DNA from: HRBIN12 sp964640965
GTDB lineage: Bacteria > Actinomycetota > UBA4738 > HRBIN12
DNA: 6,633 nt
Direction of reading: 5' to 3'
Assembly (NCBI GenBank): GCA_964640965.1
Contig: CAZXJB010000119.1
Span: 1-6,633, forward strand
Shown: in pieces, positions 1-6,497 of the stretch
How the letters are laid out: every line of letters starts with the position of its first letter
Position numbering within the stretch: position 1 is the first letter of the stretch
Program-made: the position numbers and the translations under genes
The notes under the pieces: model-generated
What the model was told of the DNA's origin: nothing
The model's database searches: none
Seen by the model: only the letters and a program-made list of their open reading frames with translations

Positions 1-2048
1 AAGGGGGCGCCCGTCGCCCACGCCTGCGGCGAGGACGCCGTGGGGTACGGGACCGGGAAACGGGCGACGCTGCGGTCGAACCCGGCGAAGACCTCGGGCA
101 GCCGGTACTCCGTGTACGAGGAGGCCTCGAGCAGCGCGAGCGCGACGCGGTTCGCCTCCTCCCGGAAGCCGTAGCGGACCAGGCCGAGCGCGATGAGCGC
201 GTTGTCGTGGGGCCACACCGTCCCCGTGTGGTAGCCGATCGGGTTGAAGGCCACCTCGCGGCGCGAGAGCGTGCGGATGCCCCAGCCGGAGAACATGTCG
301 GGCGACAGCAGCTGGCGCACGACGCGCTCGGCATGGTCCTCCGGCACGATGCCGGACCATAGCAGGTGACCCATGTTCGAGGTCACGGAGTCGATCTGGC
401 GCTTGTCGCCGTCCAGGCCGACGACGTAGGAGCCGCCCCGTTCCTCGGACCAGAAGTCCCGATCGAACCGCTCGGCGAGGGCCCGGGCCTCTCCCCGCAG
501 GCGGGCGGCCAACGCCTGGTCCCCCATGAGCCGCTCCGCGAGCTCCGCGACGCGGAGCTTCGCGTCGTAGACGTAGCCCTGGACCTCGGCGAGGGCGATC
601 GGCAGGACCGGGATCCCCCCGTCGCCGCGCCGGATCCCGTCCCAGGAGTCCTTCCAGCCCTGGTTCCCGAGCCCGCGCGGGGAGCGGGTCCGGTACTCCA
701 CGTACCCGTCCCCGTCCAGGTCGCCGTACCGATCGATCCATACGAGCGCGGCCATCATGCGATCCCATCGCTGCCGGACGAAGTCCGCGTCGTCGGTGAA
801 GCGCCAGTACTCCGACATCAGCACGAGCCACAGGGGCGTCGCGTCGACCGTCCCGTAGTAGGGGCTGTACGGCTCCTCCCCGAGCACGGTGAGCTCGCCG
901 CTGCGGATCTCGTGCAGGATCTTGCCGGGCTCCTCGTCGCGGAAGTCATCGACGCGCGTCCCCTGGAGCGCACCGAGCAGGTGCAGCCCTCCCCGGGCGA
1001 GCTCGGGACCGACCCATAGCGTCTGCAGGCCGGTGATGATGGTGTCCCGGCCGAAGAGCGTCATGAACCACGGCAGGCCGGCCGCCGGCAGCACGTAGGG
1101 CTCGCCGCCGAGCTCGCCCGCGATGCGGAGAGCGGCGAGGTCCAGCACGGAGCGCTCGAAGGCCTGCTCCAGCGTGCGATCGTCCGAGCGGAACCGAGGC
1201 ACCTCCGCGAGCCAACGGGTGAGCGAGCCCTCGGGCTCCTCCCGCTCCTCGCCGAACCCCACGTGCACCGGCTCCAGCGTGCGCTCGTCCCGCTGCACGA
1301 GCACCCGCAGCTCGATCGCGAGCGCGCTCCGGTGCGGCAGCTCGACGGTCCACGAGAACGCGCGCTCCCCGACCCGCGACGGGACCGGGCGCCCCCCCAC
1401 GACCTCCAGCACGTCGGCGGGCAGCACGTCCTGCGCGAGGCGGCTCGAGCGCACCTGGATCCTGGTCCCGGCGGCGAAGCCGTCCCGCGCGTACGCGAAG
1501 CGGAGCTCCGGCGGCTCCTGCGTGCGCGAGACCCGGATCCGTCCCCGCCGGTCCCGGACCCGCCCCTTGATCTCGAACAGGTCGGCGAAGTCGGCGCCCA
1601 CGTCCAGGCGCAGCTCGATCCGGGCGGGCTCGGCACCGGCGTTGTGCACGACGATCCGCTCCCGGAGCCCGTCGCCCACGAACCGCAGGCGCCGGACGCT
1701 CAGGCTGCTCGCCGGCAGCCCGGGCAGGTCCGGGTTCGTGAGGAAGAACGCCGCCGAGTAGTGGTCGACCGCCCGCGAGCGCAGCACCGACAACGGCTCC
1801 CCGTTCAGGGTCAGCCGCCAGCACGAGACGAAGCGGGTGTCGTCGTGGACCAGGCCGCCGATCGAGCCGTCGGGCACGTCCCCGCGCGCGTCCGAGTACA
1901 TGAACGTGCGCCCCTCCAGGACGGCGAGCGCATCGGTCCCGAGCTGCGGCGGCAGGTCCGACCCCTCCACCGCTGGGCGCGCCTCCGGGTGGGGGTGGCG
2001 CGGCGTCGGCCGCCACCCCGCCTGTCGCTCCGCCTCCTGCTCCGTCAT
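1..2048 (-). CDS. Amylo-alpha-1,6-glucosidase / glycogen debranching enzyme family protein, partial (C-terminus cut by window edge)
   Basis: The reading frame is open for 682 codons from the ATG at 2048-2046 to base 1, where it leaves the window. A Shine-Dalgarno GGGAGGT (2060-2054) lies 5 bases before the start. The N-terminal part (about residues 35-230) looks like the beta-rich N-terminal domain of this family, with VLEGRTFMYSDARG and GGLVHDDTRFVS. The C-terminal part (about 300 onward) is the alpha/alpha-toroid catalytic domain: PWFMTLFGRDTIITGLQTL (G333-R334-D335), YGTVDATPLW (D402), GNQGWKDSWD (W465-S468), GYHTGTVWPHDNALIALG (D615) and, at the edge, SPQAWATGAP (from S673). These match bacterial glycogen-debranching proteins, which hydrolyse alpha-1,6 branch glucose in the cytoplasm. 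Only a few dozen C-terminal residues should be missing. True substrate is not shown by sequence; some relatives may act on other oligosaccharides. It is transcribed divergently from gnd. Confidence 0.9.
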   Translation of the reverse strand, partial: MTEQEAERQAGWRPTPRHPHPEARPAVEGSDLPPQLGTDALAVLEGRTFMYSDARGDVPDGSIGGLVHDDTRFVSCWRLTLNGEPLSVLRSRAVDHYSAAFFLTNPDLPGLPASSLSVRRLRFVGDGLRERIVVHNAGAEPARIELRLDVGADFADLFEIKGRVRDRRGRIRVSRTQEPPELRFAYARDGFAAGTRIQVRSSRLAQDVLPADVLEVVGGRPVPSRVGERAFSWTVELPHRSALAIELRVLVQRDERTLEPVHVGFGEEREEPEGSLTRWLAEVPRFRSDDRTLEQAFERSVLDLAALRIAGELGGEPYVLPAAGLPWFMTLFGRDTIITGLQTLWVGPELARGGLHLLGALQGTRVDDFRDEEPGKILHEIRSGELTVLGEEPYSPYYGTVDATPLWLVLMSEYWRFTDDADFVRQRWDRMMAALVWIDRYGDLDGDGYVEYRTRSPRGLGNQGWKDSWDGIRRGDGGIPVLPIALAEVQGYVYDAKLRVAELAERLMGDQALAARLRGEARALAERFDRDFWSEERGGSYVVGLDGDKRQIDSVTSNMGHLLWSGIVPEDHAERVVRQLLSPDMFSGWGIRTLSRREVAFNPIGYHTGTVWPHDNALIALGLVRYGFREEANRVALALLEASSYTEYRLPEVFAGFDRSVARFPVPYPTASSPQAWATGAP

Positions 2049-2100
2049 CCGCGACCTCCCATCCCGGGTCTACCCCTCATGCCAACGCTCCGCGCCCGCC

Positions 2101-2148
2101 CCGCGTTCCGCGCCCCTTCCCATACCGCGTTCCGCGTCCCTTCCCATA
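2101..2148. repeat. Two exactly adjacent 24-bp direct repeats in the divergent intergenic region
   Basis: Copy one is 2101-2124 and copy two 2125-2148. They differ only at the thirteenth base (c in the first, t in the second). Each begins CCGCGTTCCGCG and ends CTTCCCATA. A shorter degenerate relative (CGCTCCGCGCCC) sits just before, at about 2086-2097. The pair lies about 30 bases before the gnd start and about 50 bases before the start of the debranching enzyme on the other strand. A direct-repeat operator or duplicated promoter element is possible, but no known regulator motif is recognised here. A recent slippage duplication is an equally simple explanation. Confidence 0.85.
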
Positions 2149-2167
2149 CAGTGACGGGGCGACCGGC

Positions 2168-2174
2168 GGGAGGT
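2168..2174 (+). promoter_or_regulatory. Ribosome binding site deciding the gnd start
   Basis: GGGAGGT lies 4 bases before the ATG at 2179. An in-frame GTG at 2173 would overlap this site, so that codon is unlikely to be the start. The protein from 2179 begins MRIGMVGLGRMG, as is usual for the family, with the dinucleotide-binding strand right at the N-terminus. Confidence 0.75.
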
Positions 2175-2178
2175 GGCG

Positions 2179-3189
2179 ATGCGGATCGGGATGGTCGGAC
2201 TCGGACGGATGGGCGCGAACCTCACGCGTCGGCTGCTGCGGCACGGGCACGAGGTCGTCGCGCACGACGTCGACGCCGATGCCGTCGCGAGGCTCAGGGG
2301 CGAGGGCGCGATCGGCGCCGGGTCGCTCGAGGAGCTCGTCGAGGCGCTCCCCCCGCCGCGCGCCGTATGGCTCATGGGCCCGGCGGCCCTCGTGGGCGGC
2401 ATCGTCGATGGGCTCGCCGACCTCCTCGAGCCCGGCGACGTCGTCATCGACGGCGGGAACTCCTCCTACCGCGACGACCTGGCGCGGGCGGCCGCGCTCG
2501 CTCCGCGGGGGATCCACTACGTGGACGTCGGCACGAGCGGGGGCGTCCACGGCCTCGAGCGCGGGTTCTGCCTCATGATCGGCGGCGAGCCCGAGGTCGT
2601 CGCGCGGCTCGAGCCGATCTTCCGGGCGCTCGCGCCGGGGCGGGACGCGGCGCCCCGCACGCCCGGCCGGGAGCGCGCGGCGGCGAGCACCGCGGAGGAG
2701 GGCTTCCTGCACTGCGGACCCGTCGGCGCGGGCCACTTCGTGAAGATGGTGCACAACGGCATCGAGTACGGGCTCATGGCCGCCTACGCGGAGGGGCTGA
2801 ACGTCCTGCGGCACGCGAACGTCGGCTCCCGGCCGCTGGCGGCCGACGCGGAGACCGCGCCGCTCGGCGACCCCGAGGCCTTCCGCTACGACCTCGACGT
2901 CGCCGAGATCGCCGAGCTCTGGCGCCGCGGCAGCGTGATCTCGTCCTGGCTCCTCGACCTCACGGCCGCCGAGCTCCTGCGCGACCCCGACCTGGAGGAC
3001 CTGCCCGCCCGGGTCCCCGACTCGGGCGAGGGGCGCTGGACGGTCCAGGCGGCCATCGAGGAGGGCGTCCCGGTCCACGTGCTCTCGGCGGCGCTGTTCG
3101 ACCGGTTCGCCTCCCGGGGCGGCGCCGACTTCGCCAACCGGGTGCTCGCCGCGATGCGCCGCGCCTTCGGAGGTCACGAGACGCGATGA
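2179..3189 (+). CDS. gnd: 6-phosphogluconate dehydrogenase, decarboxylating (short-type family, probably NAD-preferring)
   Basis: This 336-residue protein oxidatively decarboxylates 6-phosphogluconate to ribulose 5-phosphate in the cytoplasm, the third step of the oxidative pentose phosphate pathway. The N-terminal Rossmann domain shows GLGRMG (residues 7-12). Substrate-site motifs follow: DGGNSSYRDD (91-100), GTSGGVHGLERG (118-129) and GHFVKMVHNGIEYG (185-198). K189 and E196 have the same spacing as the catalytic lysine and glutamate of well-studied 6PGDHs. The length fits the short, roughly 300-340 residue bacterial branch rather than the 470-residue E. coli type. The second strand ends VVAHD with D30 where NADP enzymes carry an Asn-Arg-Thr/Ser pattern; an acidic residue there usually favours NAD. 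That is inference. Start chosen at the ATG with GGGAGGT; an upstream GTG (2173) would add two residues. The stop overlaps the zwf start. Confidence 0.93.
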   Translation: MRIGMVGLGRMGANLTRRLLRHGHEVVAHDVDADAVARLRGEGAIGAGSLEELVEALPPPRAVWLMGPAALVGGIVDGLADLLEPGDVVIDGGNSSYRDDLARAAALAPRGIHYVDVGTSGGVHGLERGFCLMIGGEPEVVARLEPIFRALAPGRDAAPRTPGRERAAASTAEEGFLHCGPVGAGHFVKMVHNGIEYGLMAAYAEGLNVLRHANVGSRPLAADAETAPLGDPEAFRYDLDVAEIAELWRRGSVISSWLLDLTAAELLRDPDLEDLPARVPDSGEGRWTVQAAIEEGVPVHVLSAALFDRFASRGGADFANRVLAAMRRAFGGHETR

Positions 3190-4610
3190 CCCTCCGGCCG
3201 CCGGCTCCGCAGGCCATCGTGATCTTCGGCGCGACGGGCGACCTCGCGACCCGCAAGATCCTCCCCGCCCTGTACCACCTCGGGGCGCAGGGGCTGCTGC
3301 CCGATCCCACGACGATCGTCGGCGTTGCGCGGACCGCCCTCGACGACGAGGGGTTCCGGTCGCACGCCCGTCGGGCGATCGAGGCCGCCCACGGCCCGGT
3401 GGACGCGAGCGTCTGGGACCGCCTCGCCGCGTCCCTGCGCTACGTGGCCGGCTCGTTCGACGCGCCCGAGGCCATGCGTGACCTCGTCCACCACCTCGAC
3501 GAGGCGGACCGGAGCGGGTGCATGGGGGCGCGCCTGTACTACCTCGCGGTCCCGCCGCAGGCCTACCTCCCGATCGTGCGGGGCCTCGCCGCGATCGGCG
3601 CGAACACCCCGAACAGCCGGCTCGTGGTGGAGAAGCCGTTCGGGGACTCCCTGGCCTCCGCCCGTGCCCTCAGCGAGGAGATCCACCGTGCCTTCGACGA
3701 GCCCCAGGTGTTCCGCATCGACCACTACCTCGGCAAGGAGACCGTCCAGAACCTGGTGGTCTTCCGCTTCGCGAACGCCCTGTTCGAGCGCGTCTGGAAC
3801 CGGGACGCGATCGACCACGTCCAGCTCACGGTCGCCGAGTCGATCGGGGTCGAGGGGCGCGCCGGCTACTACGACCGCGCCGGCGCGGTCCGCGACCTCC
3901 TGCAGAACCACATGCTCCAGGTCCTGTCCTTCGTCGCCATGGAGCCGCCCCGCTCGCTCGAGGCCGAGGCGATCCGCGACGAGAAGGTGAAGGTCCTGCG
4001 CGCGATCCGACCCCTGGAGCCCGCCGACGTGGTGCTCGGCCAGTACGAGGGGTACCGCGACGAGCCGGGCGTCCGCCCGGGCTCGACGACCGAGACGTTC
4101 TTCGCCGCCCGCCTGCGCATCGACGACTGGCGGTGGGAGGGCGTGCCGTTCTTCCTCCGCCACGGCAAGCGGCTCCCGGTCCGCGCCACCGAGCTCGCCG
4201 TCGCCTTCCGGCGCCCGCCCGAGTACCTGTTCCGCGACCTCGGGCTCGGGGAGATCCCCGCGAACCATCTGACCGTGCGCATCCAGCCCGACGAGGGCAT
4301 CTCCCTCGCCTTCCAGGCCAAGATCCCGGGGCCCGGCATCGAGCTGCAGACGGTGCGGATGGACTTCGACTACGACCGCTCGTTCATGCACGAGCCGGCC
4401 GAGGCGTACGAGCGGCTCCTGCACGATGCGATGGACGGCGACCCGACGCTCTTCACGCGGCAGGACGGGGTCGAGCGCGCCTGGGAGATCGTCGAGCCCG
4501 TCCTGGAGCACCCCGGCCCGGTCCATCCGTACGCACCCGGGACCTGGGGCCCGCCCGAGGCCGACGCCCTGATCGCCCCCCGCGGGTGGCACCTGCGCGG
4601 CGGGGCGTGA
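3186..4610 (+). CDS. zwf: Glucose-6-phosphate 1-dehydrogenase
   Basis: This 474-residue protein oxidises glucose 6-phosphate to 6-phosphogluconolactone, the first step of the oxidative pentose phosphate pathway. The N-terminal coenzyme domain has FGATGDLATRK (14-24). The family signature RIDHYLGKE lies at 177-185, and RDLLQNHMLQ contains H242 at the place of the catalytic histidine. GKRLPVR (K328) is in the C-terminal domain. R49 after the second strand (VGVART) fits binding of the NADP 2'-phosphate. Length is slightly below the common 480-510 residues but no motif is missing. The ATG at 3186 overlaps the gnd TGA as ATGA, with GGAGGT at 3169-3174 eleven bases before, so translational coupling is likely. 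The frame stays open far upstream of this ATG, but that extension lies across gnd and is not coding. No opcA, pgl or transaldolase gene is visible beside it. Confidence 0.96.
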   Translation: MTLRPPAPQAIVIFGATGDLATRKILPALYHLGAQGLLPDPTTIVGVARTALDDEGFRSHARRAIEAAHGPVDASVWDRLAASLRYVAGSFDAPEAMRDLVHHLDEADRSGCMGARLYYLAVPPQAYLPIVRGLAAIGANTPNSRLVVEKPFGDSLASARALSEEIHRAFDEPQVFRIDHYLGKETVQNLVVFRFANALFERVWNRDAIDHVQLTVAESIGVEGRAGYYDRAGAVRDLLQNHMLQVLSFVAMEPPRSLEAEAIRDEKVKVLRAIRPLEPADVVLGQYEGYRDEPGVRPGSTTETFFAARLRIDDWRWEGVPFFLRHGKRLPVRATELAVAFRRPPEYLFRDLGLGEIPANHLTVRIQPDEGISLAFQAKIPGPGIELQTVRMDFDYDRSFMHEPAEAYERLLHDAMDGDPTLFTRQDGVERAWEIVEPVLEHPGPVHPYAPGTWGPPEADALIAPRGWHLRGGA

Positions 4611-4632
4611 CCGGCGGGCTCAGGCCGCGCAG
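4593..4632. terminator. Inverted repeat straddling the convergent zwf and merA stop codons, possible bidirectional terminator
   Basis: CTGCGCGGC (4593-4601) pairs perfectly with GCCGCGCAG (4624-4632) across a 22-base loop that holds both stop codons. The arms lie inside the last codons of zwf and merA, because only 9 bases separate the two genes. There is no T-run after either arm, so it is not a classical intrinsic terminator. Hairpin terminators without a T-run have been proposed for GC-rich bacteria, but a 9-bp match of only G, C and one A-T pair can arise by chance here. Confidence 0.35.
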
Positions 4633-6020
4633 CAGGAGAGCTTGGCGACGTCCCGGGTGAAGGTCTGCGCCGCGAGCTTCAACCCCTCGGCCATCGTGAG
4701 GTAGGGCGCCCAGGTCTCCGCGACCTGCGTCACGGTCATCCGCTGCGCGACCGCGTACACCCCGGCGAGGATCACCTCGCCCGCGCCCTCGGCGAGCACG
4801 TGGACGCCGAGCACCCTGCCGCCGCCCTGCTCCGCCACGAGCTTCACGAGCCCGCGCGTGTCCCGGTTCACGATCGCCCGCGGCACGGCGCCGAGCTCCA
4901 GGGCCCGGGACTCCACCACGAGCCCCTCGGCGACCGCCTGCTCCTCGGTCACGCCGACCGCGGCGATCTGCGGCGAGGTGAACGTGACACGCGGCAGCGC
5001 CCGCAGGTCCAGCGTCCGTCCGACCCGTCCGATCGCGTTATCCGCCGCGACCGCCCCCTGCGCGGCCGCCACGTACACGAACTGGGGCGCCCCGGTCACG
5101 TCCCCGGCGGCCCAGATCCGCGGGTTGGTCGTCCCGAGGAACGCGTCGACCTTCACGGCGCCGCGCTCGGTCAGCTCCACGCCGGCCGCCTCCAGCCCGA
5201 GGCCGTCCGTGTTCGGCCGCCGTCCGGTCGCGACGAGCACGCGCTCGGCGAGGACGCGGTGCTCGGCCCCGTCCCGCTCGAAGACCACGACCCGATCGCC
5301 GTCCTCGTGCTCGACCCGCGTGATCCGCACCCCCGCGTGGACCTCGGCGCCCTCGTCGCGGAGCACCTGGGTGAGCACGCCCGAGATCTCGGGCTCCTCG
5401 AACGGCGCGATCCTCGGCAGCGCCTCGAGGAAGGTCACCTGCGAGCCGAGGTGCAGGAACAGCTGGCCCATCTCCAGGCCGATCGCGTTGGCTCCGATCA
5501 CGACCATCGAGCGGGGGAGCTCGCGCAGCTCGAGGGCCGTCGTGCTCGTGAGGTACCCGGCCTCCTCGAGCCCTGGGATGGGTGGCGCCGCCGCCGAGGC
5601 CCCCGTCGCTACCAGGAACTGGTCCGCGACGATCGGCCGCCCGTCGCACTCGAACGTGTCGGGGCCGGTGAACCGACCCCGACCGCGGAGCGCGGTGAAC
5701 CCGTACTCCTCCGCCAGGTTCTCGTACTTCTCGGCGCGCATGTGGCCCACCAGCTCGTCCTTGGCCTGCACGAGCGCCGCGAGGTCGACCGGCGCCGGGG
5801 ACGCGGCGAGCCCTGGGAAGGGGCTGTGTCCGGCGCGGTGGTACCACTCGGCCGCGGCGAGCATCGCCTTGGAGGGCACGCACCCGACGTTCACACACGT
5901 GCCGCCGATCGTGCCCGACTCGCAGAGCGCGACCGAGGCGCCGAGGTCCCGGGCCCGGATCGCCGCGGCGAAGGCCGCGCTCCCCGAGCCGACGATGAGC
6001 AGGTCGTAGCCGTCCTTCAT
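4620..6020 (-). CDS. merA: Mercuric reductase MerA, core form without the N-terminal metal-binding domain
   Basis: This 466-residue cytoplasmic flavoenzyme should reduce Hg(II) to volatile Hg(0) with NADPH. The FAD motif is GSGSAAFAAA (11-20). The redox-active disulfide is in GGTCVNVGCVPSK (C42, C47). The NADPH domain begins VVIGANAIGLEMGQLF (173-188) and the second FAD motif is IWAAGDVTGAPQFVYV (302-317). The C-terminus ends APYLTMAEGLKLAAQTF then KLSCCAA, with the vicinal pair C463-C464 that hands mercury to the active site in dimeric MerA. Y99 (52 residues after C47) and Y440 match the two conserved active-site tyrosines. Together these separate MerA from dihydrolipoamide dehydrogenase and glutathione reductase. 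The NmerA domain (GMTCxxC) is absent. The ATG at 6020 has GGGGAGGA (6031-6024) just before it; an open extension upstream overlaps arsR and is not coding. It follows arsR by 11 bases. Confidence 0.94.
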   Translation of the reverse strand: MKDGYDLLIVGSGSAAFAAAIRARDLGASVALCESGTIGGTCVNVGCVPSKAMLAAAEWYHRAGHSPFPGLAASPAPVDLAALVQAKDELVGHMRAEKYENLAEEYGFTALRGRGRFTGPDTFECDGRPIVADQFLVATGASAAAPPIPGLEEAGYLTSTTALELRELPRSMVVIGANAIGLEMGQLFLHLGSQVTFLEALPRIAPFEEPEISGVLTQVLRDEGAEVHAGVRITRVEHEDGDRVVVFERDGAEHRVLAERVLVATGRRPNTDGLGLEAAGVELTERGAVKVDAFLGTTNPRIWAAGDVTGAPQFVYVAAAQGAVAADNAIGRVGRTLDLRALPRVTFTSPQIAAVGVTEEQAVAEGLVVESRALELGAVPRAIVNRDTRGLVKLVAEQGGGRVLGVHVLAEGAGEVILAGVYAVAQRMTVTQVAETWAPYLTMAEGLKLAAQTFTRDVAKLSCCAA

Positions 6021-6031
6021 CCTTCCTCCCC

Positions 6032-6394
6032 TCACACCCACGCCGGCCCGATGCGGCTGCACGAGGCCAGGTGCTCGCGATCGCGCTCGACGAGCGGCAG
6101 CGCGGCGGCGACGAGGCCCGGGACCCTCGGGTCGACGAGGCGATACACGATCCGCCGCCCCCGACGCTCCGCCTCGACGAAGCGGCACCACTTCAGGCAC
6201 GCGAGGTGGTTCGAGACCCGGCCCTGCGGCACGCCGAGGAGATCCACGAGCTCGCCGACCGAGCGCTCGCGCTCGGCGAGGAGCTCGAGGATCCGCAGGC
6301 GCGTCGGGTCCCCGAGCACCCGGAAGAAGCGCGCGAGCGCCTCCGAGCTGGCCCCGGCCTCCACGCGTTCCGCTGCCCCTCGCGTCGTCCCCAT
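6032..6394 (-). CDS. ArsR/SmtB-family metal-responsive repressor, probable sensor for the mer operon
   Basis: This 120-residue protein has the winged-helix fold of ArsR repressors: ALARFFRVLGDPTRLRILELL (about 19-39; GDPTR begins at G28), SVGELVDLLGVPQGRVSNHLACLK (45-68) and a wing rich in arginine (AERRGRRIVYRL, 75-86). Such proteins bind operator DNA as dimers and let go when metal binds. Cysteines are C66 and C70 (CLKWC) in the recognition-helix region and C112 near the C-terminus. A C-x3-C pair plus a C-terminal cysteine resembles the CmtR type of Cd/Pb sensor; the Streptomyces mercury regulator is also ArsR-type. Placement 11 bases before merA argues for mercury sensing. The start is uncertain: ATG 6394, GTG 6397 and TTG 6403 are all in frame and none has a clear Shine-Dalgarno site, so a leaderless transcript is possible. 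Confidence 0.9.
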   Translation of the reverse strand: MGTTRGAAERVEAGASSEALARFFRVLGDPTRLRILELLAERERSVGELVDLLGVPQGRVSNHLACLKWCRFVEAERRGRRIVYRLVDPRVPGLVAAALPLVERDREHLASCSRIGPAWV

Positions 6395-6404
6395 CACGCC
6401 CAAG

Positions 6405-6423
6405 ATCGTATCAGGGTTTCCTG
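6405..6423 (-). promoter_or_regulatory. Tentative arsR-merA promoter -10 and small inverted repeat
   Basis: On the minus strand TACGAT (6410-6405) resembles a -10 box and would start RNA within a few bases of the arsR ATG, fitting the missing ribosome binding site. Directly beside it CAGG-GTTT-CCTG (6412-6423) is a 4-bp-arm inverted repeat that could be part of the ArsR operator. No convincing -35 box is seen at 16-18 bases, and both elements are weak. Confidence 0.25.
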
Positions 6424-6452
6424 TTCTTCACTTCCTCCCTCGCCTCTCGTGT

Positions 6453-6470
6453 AAACTGACCGGTCGGTTT
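6453..6470. promoter_or_regulatory. TetR-type operator palindrome
   Basis: AAACTGACCGGTCGGTTT is an 18-bp palindrome with one mismatched pair (positions 5 and 14, T opposite G). The core GACCGGTC is perfect. Boxes of this kind are common upstream of actinobacterial TetR-family genes and are usually the autoregulatory operator. It lies 27 bases before the tetR GTG and overlaps a possible -10 (TAAACT, 6452-6457). It also lies about 60 bases upstream of arsR, so bound TetR could influence the divergent mer promoter. Confidence 0.75.
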
Positions 6471-6497
6471 CTTCCATCCCCTCGGGAGGAGCACGGG

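Noticed and set aside
946..2016. A 356-codon minus-strand open frame inside the debranching enzyme gene.
   Set aside because: It overlaps a gene with clear motifs in another frame on the same strand, and its product is alanine/arginine/glycine-rich without recognisable domains.
2077..2148. A repeated peptide encoded by the 24-bp repeats on the minus strand.
   Set aside because: The 24-bp unit is a multiple of three, so any open frame through it repeats; no ribosome binding site, motif or codon signature suggests translation.
3174..4592. A 472-codon minus-strand open frame antisense to zwf.
   Set aside because: It mirrors the zwf codons in antisense; no domain or start signal supports it.
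1263..4610. A very long open frame (1115 codons) on the plus strand covering the debranching gene in antisense, gnd out of frame, and zwf.
   Set aside because: Only the part from 3186 has family motifs (Zwf). The upstream part is arginine- and proline-rich low-complexity sequence without motifs, as expected when stop codons are rare in GC-rich DNA.
6021..6200. A 60-residue N-terminal extension of MerA, which might have been an NmerA domain.
   Set aside because: The extension is arginine- and proline-rich, lacks GMTCxxC, overlaps the arsR coding region, and a good ribosome binding site stands before the ATG at 6020.
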